Source of the DNA: Candidatus Gastranaerophilales bacterium
GTDB taxonomy: Bacteria > Cyanobacteriota > Vampirovibrionia > Gastranaerophilales > UBA9971
Reading direction: 5' to 3'
Assembly: GCA_028277195.1 (NCBI GenBank)
Contig: JANQGS010000292.1
Location: 1 to 12,189 of the forward strand
DNA length: 12,189 bases
The first letter of the stretch is position 1, and each line of letters opens with the position of its first letter. The position numbers and the translations under genes are program-made. Positions 5,690-12,189 of the stretch are shown here, piece after piece. The notes under the pieces were generated by a model. That model made no database searches and was not told the DNA's origin. It saw only the letters and a list, made by a program, of their open reading frames with translations.

Positions 5690-6685
5690 GTGAGTATTAA
5701 GGTAGCTGTAATAGGATGCGGGACCTGGGGAAAAAACCTGGTAAGGAATTTTTATAACCTCGAAGCCCTCTATAGTGTATGTGATATTGATTCTGAGCTG
5801 ATATGCGGCATTGCAAGTGACTATAAAGGGGTTAAATGTATTTGTGACATAGATACAATATTGCACACAGACGAAGTTAAGGGCGTGGTAATAGCAACAC
5901 CGAGCCATACTCACTATTCGCTTGTAAAAAAGGCCCTCTTTGCCGGGAAGGATGTTTATGTGGAAAAACCAATTTCCATAAACAGCAAGGAAGCCAGGGA
6001 GCTAACCGATTATGCCGACGCAAAAGGGCTTGTGCTTATGGTTGGGCACCTGCTTTTATACCACCCGGCTGTAAACAGGCTCAGGTCAATCATAAAAGAG
6101 GGAGTGCTCGGCGAAATAACCTATGTTCAGAGCGACAGGATGAACGTAAACTTTTTCAGGAATGACAGGAGCGTATTATGGGACCTGGCCCCGCATGACC
6201 TATCAATGGCAGCTTACGTGCTGGATAAGAATCCCGTAAAAGTTAAGTCTGCCGCGGGTTACTCGGCTAATAACGATGAAATAATAGACATAACCCATAT
6301 TGACGTGGAATTTGAGGGCAATATACCCGTTCACCTGAGCGATAGCTGGATTCACCCGGTAAAGAGGGTTGTACTGCTGGCAAGGGGCACAAAAGCCACC
6401 GCTGTCCTGGATGATACAGTTCCCGACAAAAAACTTGAAATTTACGATAACCTCACACCGGATAAAAAACTCGTAGAATGTCCTGATTATATTGAAATTG
6501 AACCGTTAAAACTTGAATGCCAGCATTTTCTGAGCTGCATAAAAAACCGGGTAAAATCAAGAACTGACGGGTTAAACGGGTATGAAACAGTAAAAATCCT
6601 TGAAGAAGCCGAGAAAATCATGCTCGGGAATAAATACTCAAAAATCAGCAGCATAAAACTCGCCTCTTCCAGGAGAAAAAGATAA
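5690..6685 (+). CDS. Gfo/Idh/MocA family NAD(P)-dependent oxidoreductase
   Basis: The 331-residue protein has the family's two-domain layout. An N-terminal Rossmann fold has the dinucleotide loop GCGTWG (9-14) and the conserved segment ATPSHTHY. The signature EKP is at 92-94 (VYVEKPIS), where the lysine is a family active-site residue. The C-terminal sugar-binding domain contains DLAPHDLSM (from Asp165) with the conserved His169-Asp170. The family oxidises or reduces hydroxyl/keto groups on sugars, nucleotide sugars, inositols or related compounds. The substrate is not readable from this sequence, although the closest look is to nucleotide-sugar 3-dehydrogenase types. The start is GTG at 5690 with GGAG at 5676-5679. 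It stands alone, convergent with proA with only 17 bp between stop codons. Confidence 0.92.
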   Translation: MSIKVAVIGCGTWGKNLVRNFYNLEALYSVCDIDSELICGIASDYKGVKCICDIDTILHTDEVKGVVIATPSHTHYSLVKKALFAGKDVYVEKPISINSKEARELTDYADAKGLVLMVGHLLLYHPAVNRLRSIIKEGVLGEITYVQSDRMNVNFFRNDRSVLWDLAPHDLSMAAYVLDKNPVKVKSAAGYSANNDEIIDITHIDVEFEGNIPVHLSDSWIHPVKRVVLLARGTKATAVLDDTVPDKKLEIYDNLTPDKKLVECPDYIEIEPLKLECQHFLSCIKNRVKSRTDGLNGYETVKILEEAEKIMLGNKYSKISSIKLASSRRKR

Positions 6686-6704
6686 AAAACATCGCGCGAT
6701 TTTT
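6684..6704. terminator. Possible bidirectional terminator between convergent genes
   Basis: The palindrome ATCGCGCGAT (6691-6700) is flanked by an A run on the left (6684-6689) and a T run on the right (6700-6704). With one bulged C, the A and T runs extend the ATC/GAT stem. It gives a short hairpin with U-rich tails in both directions. It overlaps the stop regions of both the oxidoreductase and proA. Confidence 0.45.
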
Positions 6705-7971
6705 AAGCCGGCTCAAGTCTCCTGTGCGTAAAGCTCTTTGCATCCTTTCCGGAATAATCGGCTACTACCTGGCCTGAGCCGTACAAACGGTATTTGTAGA
6801 TAGTTAAGCCGTCAAGCCCTACAGGCCCTCTTGCATGGGTCTTATTGGTACTGATGCCGACTTCTGCGCCGAACCCGTACCTGAAACCGTCGGCAAACCG
6901 GGTAGAAGCATTGCAGTAGACCCCGGCAGAGTCCACAAGGTTCATAAACAGGTTCATATTAGCGGTATCTTCGGTTATTATGCAGTCTGTATGGCCTGAA
7001 CCGTAACGGTTTATATGATTTATAGCCTCATTAATATCCTCAACCATTTTTATTGAGACAATTTTATCACTGTATTCCGTTGACCAGTCTTTTTCTGTTG
7101 CATCCTCAAATTTAACAACCACTTCCTCTTTTTTAAGAGCGTTTATTAAGTTAGTCAAAAGACTATCAGTAATATTTTTGTGGATAAGTACTGTTTCAAC
7201 GGCATTGCAGGCAGCCGGGTACTGTATTTTTGAATCAACGGTTACATTTATAGCTTTTTCTGTATCAACGAATTCATCTATGTATATATGGCAAATTCCT
7301 TCTGTATGGCCTAATACAGGAATCTTTGTGTTTTCCTGTATATGTTTAACAAGGCTATTGCTTCCTCTTGGTATTACCAGGTCAATATATTCCTCAAGTT
7401 TAAGCAGTTTTTTAACGTCATCCCTTGTTTTAATAAGATTTATGGTGTTTTCAGGAAATCCCGCAACCTTACTTAAAGCCTCGTTAATTACTTTTGTAAG
7501 GATTTCATTGGAGTTATCAGCTTCCTTGCCGCCTTTTAGTATTACGGCATTTGCTGATTTTATTGCCAGGGCTGCTATTTGCGGCACAACATCCGGTCTT
7601 GACTCAAATATAACCCCTATCACCCCTATGGGACAACTTACCTTGTTCAATACCAGGCCCTTATCGATTTCAGTTGCCGAAAGTATTTTATTAACAGGGT
7701 CTTCGAGGTTTATTACGTCATGAATACCTTTAATAATTACGTTTATTTTATCTTCATCGAGCTTTAGCCTGTCATATAGGGCGTTTGTCAGCTTGCCCCT
7801 TTTAACGAGTTTTTCTGCTTCTTCAAGGTCTTTTTTATTTTCCCGGAGAATTAATTCCCGGTTTTTTTCTATATTTTCCGCCACGGCTGCAAGCGCGGTG
7901 TTTTTTTGCTGCTCAGGCAGTGAGGCAAGTATGTATGAGGCGTTTTTTGCGTTTTGTGCTGTAGTTTGCAT
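6703..7971 (-). CDS. proA: Gamma-glutamyl phosphate reductase
   Basis: The 422-residue protein catalyses NADPH-dependent reduction of gamma-glutamyl phosphate to glutamate semialdehyde, the second step of proline synthesis. It has the family's usual length. The catalytic cysteine is Cys255 in YPAACNAVETVLIH. Other hallmarks are GVIFESRPDVVPQIAALAIK and NAVILKGGKEADNSN (nucleotide-binding aldehyde-dehydrogenase-like fold), PRGSNSLV, PVLGHTEGICHIYID, STRFADGFRYGFGAEVGIST and the C-terminal GPVGLDGLTIYKYRLYG. The start ATG at 7971 follows GGATGG and a clear promoter. No proB or proC is nearby, so the glutamate kinase must be encoded elsewhere. The gene appears monocistronic. Confidence 0.97.
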   Translation of the reverse strand: MQTTAQNAKNASYILASLPEQQKNTALAAVAENIEKNRELILRENKKDLEEAEKLVKRGKLTNALYDRLKLDEDKINVIIKGIHDVINLEDPVNKILSATEIDKGLVLNKVSCPIGVIGVIFESRPDVVPQIAALAIKSANAVILKGGKEADNSNEILTKVINEALSKVAGFPENTINLIKTRDDVKKLLKLEEYIDLVIPRGSNSLVKHIQENTKIPVLGHTEGICHIYIDEFVDTEKAINVTVDSKIQYPAACNAVETVLIHKNITDSLLTNLINALKKEEVVVKFEDATEKDWSTEYSDKIVSIKMVEDINEAINHINRYGSGHTDCIITEDTANMNLFMNLVDSAGVYCNASTRFADGFRYGFGAEVGISTNKTHARGPVGLDGLTIYKYRLYGSGQVVADYSGKDAKSFTHRRLEPA

Positions 7972-7999
7972 TTATATTTTCCATCCATTCTTTTTCGCA

Positions 8000-8028
8000 A
8001 TTATAACAGGATAAATTTTGTTTGTTAA
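8000..8028 (-). promoter_or_regulatory. proA promoter
   Basis: Read on the minus strand, TTAACA (8028-8023) and TATAAT (8005-8000) are separated by exactly 17 bp, a near-consensus promoter. The transcript would start near 7993 with a leader of about 22 bases that includes the GGATGG ribosome site. Confidence 0.8.
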
Positions 8029-8053
8029 CCTAAGTATTAATATCACGAACATA

Positions 8054-8068
8054 CCGGGCACAGCCCGG
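8054..8068. repeat. GC-rich hairpin between acsC terminator and proA promoter
   Basis: CCGGGC (8054-8059), ACA, and GCCCGG (8063-8068) form a perfect 6-bp stem with a 3-base loop. It stands out against AT-rich surroundings. Neither strand has a following T tract, so it is at most an accessory transcription-pausing structure. Confidence 0.4.
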
Positions 8069-8083
8069 GAAAATAAGTGAAGC

Positions 8084-8113
8084 AAAAATTAAGGCGTAGG
8101 CAGGAACGCCTTA
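8084..8113 (-). terminator. Intrinsic terminator of the acsC-like gene
   Basis: TAAGGCGT (8090-8097) and ACGCCTTA (8106-8113) form an 8-bp stem with an 8-base loop. On the minus strand it is followed by a T-rich run (complement of 8084-8090). The stem includes the stop codon of the gene, so termination is immediate. Confidence 0.75.
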
Positions 8114-9382
8114 TTTGTGTTGTTTAAGAAAGTCCACAATATCCACTGCCTCGTTCGGGCCTGTAATAATCTCCCAACCCGACAGTTCATCCTCTATTTC
8201 TTCCTTTAAGACAGCCACATAACCGGGCATAATAAGCCTTCTGTGTTTTACAAGTTTTTCAATGCCTGAGTCTGTAATGGTTTTTGCTATAATTTCCCCG
8301 TTGAATTTATCGGCTGACCACGCCGTAAGAACGCTCATTCCATCAGAAGGCGTTACCACAAGGTAAGAAGGTATATTTGAGCTTTCAATCTCACTGAATA
8401 CGGAAAAATAAGTTAAAGCAAAATTCGTTGTGATAAATACCGGGGCGTTTTCGTCGGGTTCTCCTGCGGGATAAACCCCGGGCTCAATCTGTAGCGGCTT
8501 TTCCGGGTCTGTGTAAATGTTTTGCCTCAGGGTTAGGAGCGCGTAGATTACCGCAGGGTTTAAATCATCCAGTACAATTATATTTGAGTATTTACAGATT
8601 AATATTGAGCCAAGCAGGGCCTGCTCTGCCGGGTCATTTGAAAACCCCGCAACGTCACTGTGAAAAGTTATTACAGGAAAGCCGAGGGGCCTGAATTTAT
8701 CCTCTATAGCGGCTTTTCTTATACGGGTCAGGCTTTTGACCAGGTTTTCCATTGACAATTTATTAAGGTTCAGTAATATTTTGCTAATTCCCTTATCAAT
8801 TGCGGCCTGCGAGTTTTCTACAACCTCTTCCACACTGCTGCCCGAGATTATGGCAGGGGCATTAAACTTTTTAAGGGTCTCATTATCAATATTCTCGCTC
8901 ACGAGAATCAGGGGAATTTTATTTTCATAGACAATGCCTGCTTTTTGCAGGAAGGTATCATCCCCGTCAAATAGTGCGACAGCGTCTATTTTAAGGGTTT
9001 CGCCCACTCGCTCTACCGAGTAGTTTTTTATTTTCTCAAGTTTTTCCTCAAAACCGGCATCTGAGCTGTCGAGCCTGAGTGCAATGCAGGTGGGGTTGAC
9101 GAATTTTTTGTCATGCCTGTACATTACTGTTTCATTGCCGACTTTTACGGGGTTTTCAGGGGGCCCAAAAATTATTTCTTCCTGCTGGGGCCGGATTGAT
9201 TCCTCAAACACCGCCTTTAAGTCATCAGGTACATACTCGCACTGTCCAAGCGAAGCACCACCCTTTGCCAGTTTCATTGCAAATGCCATGCAGGTCGGGA
9301 ACCCGCATTTTTTGCAGTTAGCTTCGGGGGCTTTTTTACCGCCGGGCAGGTATTTAAATATTTGAAGGCCGGTTAGTTTCAC
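8111..9382 (-). CDS. acsC: Corrinoid iron-sulfur protein large subunit (acetyl-CoA decarbonylase/synthase gamma)
   Basis: The 423-residue protein matches AcsC/CdhE, slightly shorter than the usual ~440-450. The N-terminus LTGLQIFKYLPGG precedes the [4Fe-4S] motif with Cys23, Cys26, Cys31 and Cys48 (NCKKCGFPTC then GQCEYV). A TIM-barrel-like middle follows (DAVALFDGDD, KILLNLNKLS, GFPVITFHSD). The corrinoid-binding C-terminal domain includes VTPSDGMSVLTAWSADKF and HRRLIMPGYVAVLKEEIEDE, then SGWEIITGPNEAVDI. In the Wood-Ljungdahl pathway this subunit, with AcsD, carries the methyl group on cobalamin to acetyl-CoA synthase. No acsA, acsB, acsD or acsE is in the window. The gene is flanked by a divergent helicase and by proA with its own promoter, so it is solitary here. 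The start is GTG at 9382 with no convincing Shine-Dalgarno. All four cluster cysteines are intact. Confidence 0.9.
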   Translation of the reverse strand: MKLTGLQIFKYLPGGKKAPEANCKKCGFPTCMAFAMKLAKGGASLGQCEYVPDDLKAVFEESIRPQQEEIIFGPPENPVKVGNETVMYRHDKKFVNPTCIALRLDSSDAGFEEKLEKIKNYSVERVGETLKIDAVALFDGDDTFLQKAGIVYENKIPLILVSENIDNETLKKFNAPAIISGSSVEEVVENSQAAIDKGISKILLNLNKLSMENLVKSLTRIRKAAIEDKFRPLGFPVITFHSDVAGFSNDPAEQALLGSILICKYSNIIVLDDLNPAVIYALLTLRQNIYTDPEKPLQIEPGVYPAGEPDENAPVFITTNFALTYFSVFSEIESSNIPSYLVVTPSDGMSVLTAWSADKFNGEIIAKTITDSGIEKLVKHRRLIMPGYVAVLKEEIEDELSGWEIITGPNEAVDIVDFLKQHK

Positions 9383-9388
9383 TACAGG

Positions 9389-9394
9389 ATAATA
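9389..9394 (-). promoter_or_regulatory. -10 box of the acsC-like gene, leaderless-type
   Basis: On the minus strand TATTAT (9394-9389) ends six bases before the GTG at 9382. No good -35 hexamer is seen at the expected distance, and AAGAAG is too far (about 12 bases) for a ribosome site. This assignment rests mainly on its spacing matching that of higB and VKOR. Confidence 0.45.
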
Positions 9395-9439
9395 CTTCTT
9401 AACTTATCAAATTTCCTTTATTGCCTGGTTCTGTTATTC

Positions 9440-9445
9440 TATACT
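9440..9445 (+). promoter_or_regulatory. -10-like box directly before the helicase start
   Basis: TATACT lies four bases before the helicase ATG at 9450. The -35 region (TTTATT, 17 bp upstream) is weak. There is no purine-rich ribosome site between the preceding gene and the ATG. A leaderless transcript is possible, though the spacing is short. A second option is TATTCT at 9435-9440. Confidence 0.35.
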
Positions 9446-9449
9446 TAAT

Positions 9450-11750
9450 ATGAACGGATTGGAACAGGAAAATTACGGATTCAGCTTTAAGCTCGACAGC
9501 TTCCAGGTCGAGGCCATAGAGCATATAAACAGCGGCAACAGCGTTGTGGTATGCGCGCCGACCGGCGCAGGAAAGACCGTTATTGCCGAATATGCTATTA
9601 TGCGCGCGCTCGACCTGGGGAAGAGGCTTTTTTACACCACCCCGCTAAAAGCCCTGAGTAACCAGAAATTCCACGATTTTTCCTCCCTGTATGGAGAAGA
9701 AAAAGTCGGGCTCTTAACCGGCGATATTTCCATTAACAGGGAAGCCCAAATCGTTATTATGACAACAGAAGTGTTCAGGAATATGCTCTATGGCACTACC
9801 CTGGGCAAGATTGAGGAGAATTTAAAGAACGTAAGCTATGTGGTGCTTGATGAAGTGCACTATATGAATGATGAACAACGCGGTACTGTGTGGGAAGAAA
9901 GCATTATTTACTGCCCGAATAATATTCAGCTGGTCGCGCTTTCTGCCACTATAGCGAATGCCCGGGAGCTTACAGACTGGATTAATAAAGTGCATGGCAG
10001 GACTGAGCTGGTTAACAGTGATTTCAGGCCCGTGCCGCTGAGGTTTTTTTACTATGCCGAATCCCAGGAACACAGGATTTTGCCGCTTTTTACACCGGAA
10101 GGAAGGTTAAACAAAAGCATAAAGCCCGAAAAAAGAAGTAAAAGATTTGCCAAAAGACCCTCAAAATCCGAAAAATTACATGTTAAACTCATAAAAACCC
10201 TGAACGACAAAGATATGCTGCCTGCTATTTACTTTATGTTCAGCAGGAAAAGGTGCAACAAGAACATTGAGGACTGTATGGGGCTGAATTTACTGAATAA
10301 ATTTGAGGAGCGAAGGCTAAACCATATTATTGACGAATATATAATTGAAAACCCGTACCTGGCAAAAAGCAGGCACCTGGAATACTTATATCACGGGGTT
10401 GCCGCCCACCATGCGGGATTGCTGCCGGGCTGGAAGGGTTTAATTGAAAAACTTTTCCAGCAGGGCCTTATAAAGGTTGTGTTTGCTACCGAAACACTTG
10501 CTGCGGGCATAAATATGCCTGCCAGGACTACTATAATCAGCTCTATAAGCAAGAGAACAGATGATGGTCACAGGGTGCTCACGCCGAGCGAATATTTGCA
10601 GATGTCGGGCAGGGCCGGCAGAAGGGGCATGGACGAGGTCGGTTATGTAATAACCGTTGGTGATGCCTATCATCCGCCGGAAGAAATCGCAGAACTTGCG
10701 GCTTCTGCTGCTAATCCGCTCGAAAGCAGGTTTACGCCCGGGTACTCAATGGTTATGAACCTGCTCCAGAGGTTTACGGTTGAGGAGGCGCGGGAATTGA
10801 TACTGAAAAGTTTCGGGTATCACACTTCCGTAGAGAGATTAAAGCCGCTTCATTCCGAAATAGAGAACCTGTACAAAACCATTGAAGGTATTAAGAATTT
10901 TGATTGCCCGTATGATTTAAAAGAAGAGGATGTAAGGGAGTTTAACAAGCTGAAAAACCTCCATATACAGCACAGGAAAACGGCAAAAGCCCTGAAAAAA
11001 CAGGGCGCTGCCGAGGCGCGGGAATATGAGGTTAAAACAAGGGAATTTGAGGGGAAGTTACGGGGTTCAAAATGTTATGTCTGCAAAACCTACAAAAAAC
11101 ATATAAAGGGGCTTGAAATACTGCCGCGGTTTGAAAAAAAATACCGGCGAATCACTGATGCGATTGAGTATGAAAAAGACATATACTGGCGGCAGTTTTT
11201 GAATTTAATGAAAATAGCCGAGCTGACAGGGCATCTTCAGGAAAATTACCCTACGAAAAAAGGCTTAATGACTGCCGCTGCCCGGACAGAAAATGAGGTT
11301 TTCTTTATAGAGCTTATAGTCCGGGGATTCTTAAACGGCCTGAATTATGCGGAGCTTGCTGCCGTAATGTGCGCGATTGCTACAGAAGAGACGAGAAACT
11401 CATTTTACCAGAGGTTCAGGCCAAACAAGCCCGTAAGAAAGGCGCTTCACGAGGCCAATGACTTAATGCGCAAACTTAACCGCCTGCAACAGGAGTATAG
11501 CGTAGCCATACCTATTAACCTTAACCCTGACTATTCAGCCCTGATAGAGAAGTGGGCGCTGGGTATGGACTGGGATGAGCTGTTGGAGGGCAGTGATATT
11601 GATGAAGGTGATGTTGTAAGGATATTTAAGAGGACTGTTGACCTGTTGAGGCAGTTGACCGTTATTTCAGGGGTTGACAAGGAGCTCTCAAGGACTGCGG
11701 GTATGGCGATTGATTGTATAAACCGGGACCCTGTGGCTGAGATTTTATAG
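9450..11750 (+). CDS. Ski2/Mtr4/HelY-type superfamily II helicase
   Basis: The 766-residue protein has a full helicase core. The Q-like entry FKLDSFQVEAI precedes Walker A APTGAGKT (36-43), and TTPLKALSNQK is motif Ia. The Walker B box is DEVH (134-137), motif III is LSATIA and motif VI is QMSGRAGRRG (384-393). About residues 200-240 form a basic insert, and a Cys-x2-Cys (KCYVC, near 545) occupies the position where bacterial HelY relatives carry cysteines. The last ~200 residues form the DSHCT helical domain (KIAELTGHLQ, IVRGFLNGLNYAELAAVMCA, EKWALGMDWDELL). Relatives unwind structured RNA in processing or decay; the exact substrate here is unknown. It is divergent from acsC over a 67-bp gap. 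The start at 9450 gives the expected N-terminus even though no Shine-Dalgarno precedes it. Confidence 0.93.
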   Translation: MNGLEQENYGFSFKLDSFQVEAIEHINSGNSVVVCAPTGAGKTVIAEYAIMRALDLGKRLFYTTPLKALSNQKFHDFSSLYGEEKVGLLTGDISINREAQIVIMTTEVFRNMLYGTTLGKIEENLKNVSYVVLDEVHYMNDEQRGTVWEESIIYCPNNIQLVALSATIANARELTDWINKVHGRTELVNSDFRPVPLRFFYYAESQEHRILPLFTPEGRLNKSIKPEKRSKRFAKRPSKSEKLHVKLIKTLNDKDMLPAIYFMFSRKRCNKNIEDCMGLNLLNKFEERRLNHIIDEYIIENPYLAKSRHLEYLYHGVAAHHAGLLPGWKGLIEKLFQQGLIKVVFATETLAAGINMPARTTIISSISKRTDDGHRVLTPSEYLQMSGRAGRRGMDEVGYVITVGDAYHPPEEIAELAASAANPLESRFTPGYSMVMNLLQRFTVEEARELILKSFGYHTSVERLKPLHSEIENLYKTIEGIKNFDCPYDLKEEDVREFNKLKNLHIQHRKTAKALKKQGAAEAREYEVKTREFEGKLRGSKCYVCKTYKKHIKGLEILPRFEKKYRRITDAIEYEKDIYWRQFLNLMKIAELTGHLQENYPTKKGLMTAAARTENEVFFIELIVRGFLNGLNYAELAAVMCAIATEETRNSFYQRFRPNKPVRKALHEANDLMRKLNRLQQEYSVAIPINLNPDYSALIEKWALGMDWDELLEGSDIDEGDVVRIFKRTVDLLRQLTVISGVDKELSRTAGMAIDCINRDPVAEIL

Positions 11751-11816
11751 GGGGTTTCAAAAATTCAAACAATTTATGTTAATATATAGCATAATAAGCA
11801 TAAATGGGCTATACAG

Positions 11817-11899
11817 GCCGAAGTGGCGAAACGGCAGACGCAGTGGACTCAAAATCCACCGGTGGCAACACCGTGTCGGTTCAAATCCGACCTTCGGCA
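11817..11899 (+). tRNA. tRNA-Leu (anticodon CAA)
   Basis: The 83-base cloverleaf is complete. The acceptor GCCGAAG (11817-11823) pairs with CTTCGGC (11892-11898), with discriminator A at 11899. The D arm is GCG/CGC and the anticodon stem GTGGA/TCCAC encloses the loop CTCAAAA, anticodon CAA, reading UUG. The long class II variable arm is GGTG-GCAA-CACC, typical of leucine tRNAs. The T arm GTCGG/CCGAC encloses TTCAAAT. No CCA is encoded after the discriminator, so CCA must be added by nucleotidyltransferase. The sequence closely resembles bacterial tRNA-Leu(CAA). It lies between the helicase and the pilin gene on the same strand. Confidence 0.98.
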
Positions 11900-11928
11900 T
11901 TTTAATGAAAAACTTTGATTTATTTGAT

Positions 11929-11985
11929 TTAATAGTTAATATAGTATATAATAAATATCGTAATAGATACTATATTAACTATTAA
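11929..11985 (+). repeat. Perfect 19-bp inverted repeat upstream of the pilin gene
   Basis: The left arm 11929-11947 (TTAATAGTTAATATAGTAT) and the right arm 11967-11985 are exact reverse complements around a 19-base spacer. The arms are almost wholly A/T, with no T tract after them, so this is not a normal terminator. The right arm ends inside the AAGG (11984-11987) that could serve as a ribosome site for the ATG at 11994. As RNA it would form a long hairpin partly covering that site. As DNA it could be a cruciform or a large operator. Confidence 0.9.
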
Positions 11986-11993
11986 GGTAAAAA

Positions 11994-12074
11994 ATGAAAA
12001 AGACTTCAGTTTTTTTAAGGAAAGGATCTAACGATGCATACAGAGTATATCCAAAGTATTTCGGGGGGGGGTAA
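11994..12074 (+). CDS. Possible 26-codon upstream ORF overlapping the pilin start
   Basis: An ATG at 11994, with AAGG at 11984-11987 (six-base spacing), opens a 26-codon reading frame beginning MKKTSVFLRKG. It ends in three glycine codons of the G tract and a TAA at 12072-12074. It overlaps the first 13 codons of the pilin frame. It may be a translated leader peptide, or an alternative pilin start that would be joined in frame if one G were lost. I recognise no homology. Confidence 0.3.
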   Translation: MKKTSVFLRKGSNDAYRVYPKYFGGG

Positions 12075-12189
12075 AAAGAATGAGCTTTTAAAAAAGAAGC
12101 AAAGCTCCTTTTTTAACGCTCCCGCTTCGCAGGGTTTCACCCTGGCAGAGGTGCTGGTTACGCTGGCCGTGATAGGGGTCGTTATGAGT
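12034..12189 (+). CDS. Type IV prepilin-like protein, N-terminal part (runs off right edge)
   Basis: Starting at ATG 12034, behind an AAGGA about 7 bases upstream, the frame runs 52 codons to the window end. A Lys-rich 34-residue leader (MHTEYIQSISGGGKKN... ending SQG) precedes the prepilin signature G|FTLAEVLVTLAVIGVV. Cleavage is expected after Gly34, with Phe35 becoming residue 1 and the conserved glutamate at mature position 5 (Glu39). The hydrophobic segment anchors the subunit in the membrane and forms the filament core. Proteins with this N-terminus include type IV pilins and type II secretion pseudopilins; the deciding C-terminal part is missing. The leader is long for a prepilin. Codons 10-13 are encoded by the G9 tract, so length changes there would break this frame. 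Confidence 0.85.
   Translation, partial: MHTEYIQSISGGGKKNELLKKKQSSFFNAPASQGFTLAEVLVTLAVIGVVMS
12063..12071 (+). repeat. G9 homopolymer in the prepilin leader
   Basis: Nine consecutive G residues lie about 30 bases into the pilin gene and encode Gly11-Gly13 together with the ends of neighbouring codons. Homopolymers of this length are prone to slippage. Both reading frames with ribosome sites (from 11994 and from 12034) pass through it. Confidence 0.9.

Noticed and set aside
11810..11815. TATACA immediately before tRNA-Leu as a -10 box
   Set aside because: It ends one base before the mature tRNA, so transcription would start inside the tRNA. Other -10-like hexamers upstream (TTAATA 11779-11784, CATAAT 11790-11795) are too ambiguous to call.
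11776..11985. 69-codon ORF across the tRNA
   Set aside because: It reads straight through tRNA-Leu and one arm of the inverted repeat. The residues encoded by the tRNA are an artefact.
12063..12080. Apparent frameshift between the MKKT reading frame and the pilin signature
   Set aside because: The pilin frame has its own in-frame ATG at 12034 with a good AAGGA ribosome site, so no frameshift needs to be assumed for the nine-G form.
1..12189. CRISPR array, insertion sequence, prophage or replication origin
   Set aside because: No regularly spaced direct repeats, transposase or integrase motifs, terminal repeats with target duplications, or DnaA-box clusters were seen.

Overview
This is a bacterial chromosomal window of roughly 42% GC. 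It has mixed start codons (ATG, GTG, TTG) and a tRNA without an encoded CCA end. No transposase, integrase, phage gene or CRISPR array is visible. The lineage cannot be fixed from sequence alone. The prepilin signature FTLAEVLVTLAVIGVV, a Ski2/HelY-type helicase, a VKOR-DsbA fusion and an acetyl-CoA-pathway corrinoid Fe-S subunit would fit an uncultured anaerobic lineage, perhaps near Cyanobacteriota/Margulisbacteria. That placement is low-confidence inference.

Layout. (1) 1-364, minus: the N-terminal part of a TPR protein that continues beyond the left edge. (2) 527-2502, plus: a probable transcription unit. A promoter overlapped by a 10-bp inverted repeat drives the HigBA toxin-antitoxin pair. 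Twenty bp later comes a MoxR-type AAA+ ATPase, which overlaps a small unknown lipoprotein gene by 4 bp. (3) 2503-2778: a 276-bp gap ending in a strong intrinsic terminator and holding an RNA with long-range pairing potential (possible small RNA). (4) 2779-5597, plus: a VKOR-DsbA disulfide-forming membrane protein, QueH, and an RpoD-family sigma factor. (5) 5690-6685, plus: a Gfo/Idh/MocA oxidoreductase with a strong promoter whose -10 box lies inside a dyad. (6) 6703-9382, minus: proA and a corrinoid Fe-S protein large subunit (AcsC/CdhE-like), each with its own signals. (7) 9450-11750, plus: a Ski2-like helicase divergent from acsC. (8) 11817-12189, plus: tRNA-Leu(CAA), a perfect 19-bp inverted repeat, then the start of a type IV prepilin-like gene with a G9 tract in its leader. 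The remaining gaps (365-526, 4479-4583, 11751-11816) are AT-rich; I see no confident feature in them.

The strongest cross-cutting pattern concerns first genes of transcription units. higB, the VKOR gene and acsC all lack a Shine-Dalgarno and have a -10-like hexamer exactly six bases before the start codon. The helicase has one four bases before. Operon-internal and leadered genes (higA, moxR, Gfo/Idh, sigma, TPR, pilin) have recognisable Shine-Dalgarno sites. This suggests regular use of leaderless mRNAs. The second notable area is the pilin start, where a 9-G tract lies between two ribosome-binding-site/start combinations in different frames, downstream of a large hairpin. This looks like a candidate phase-variable or structure-controlled expression switch. 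No new multi-gene system is evident.
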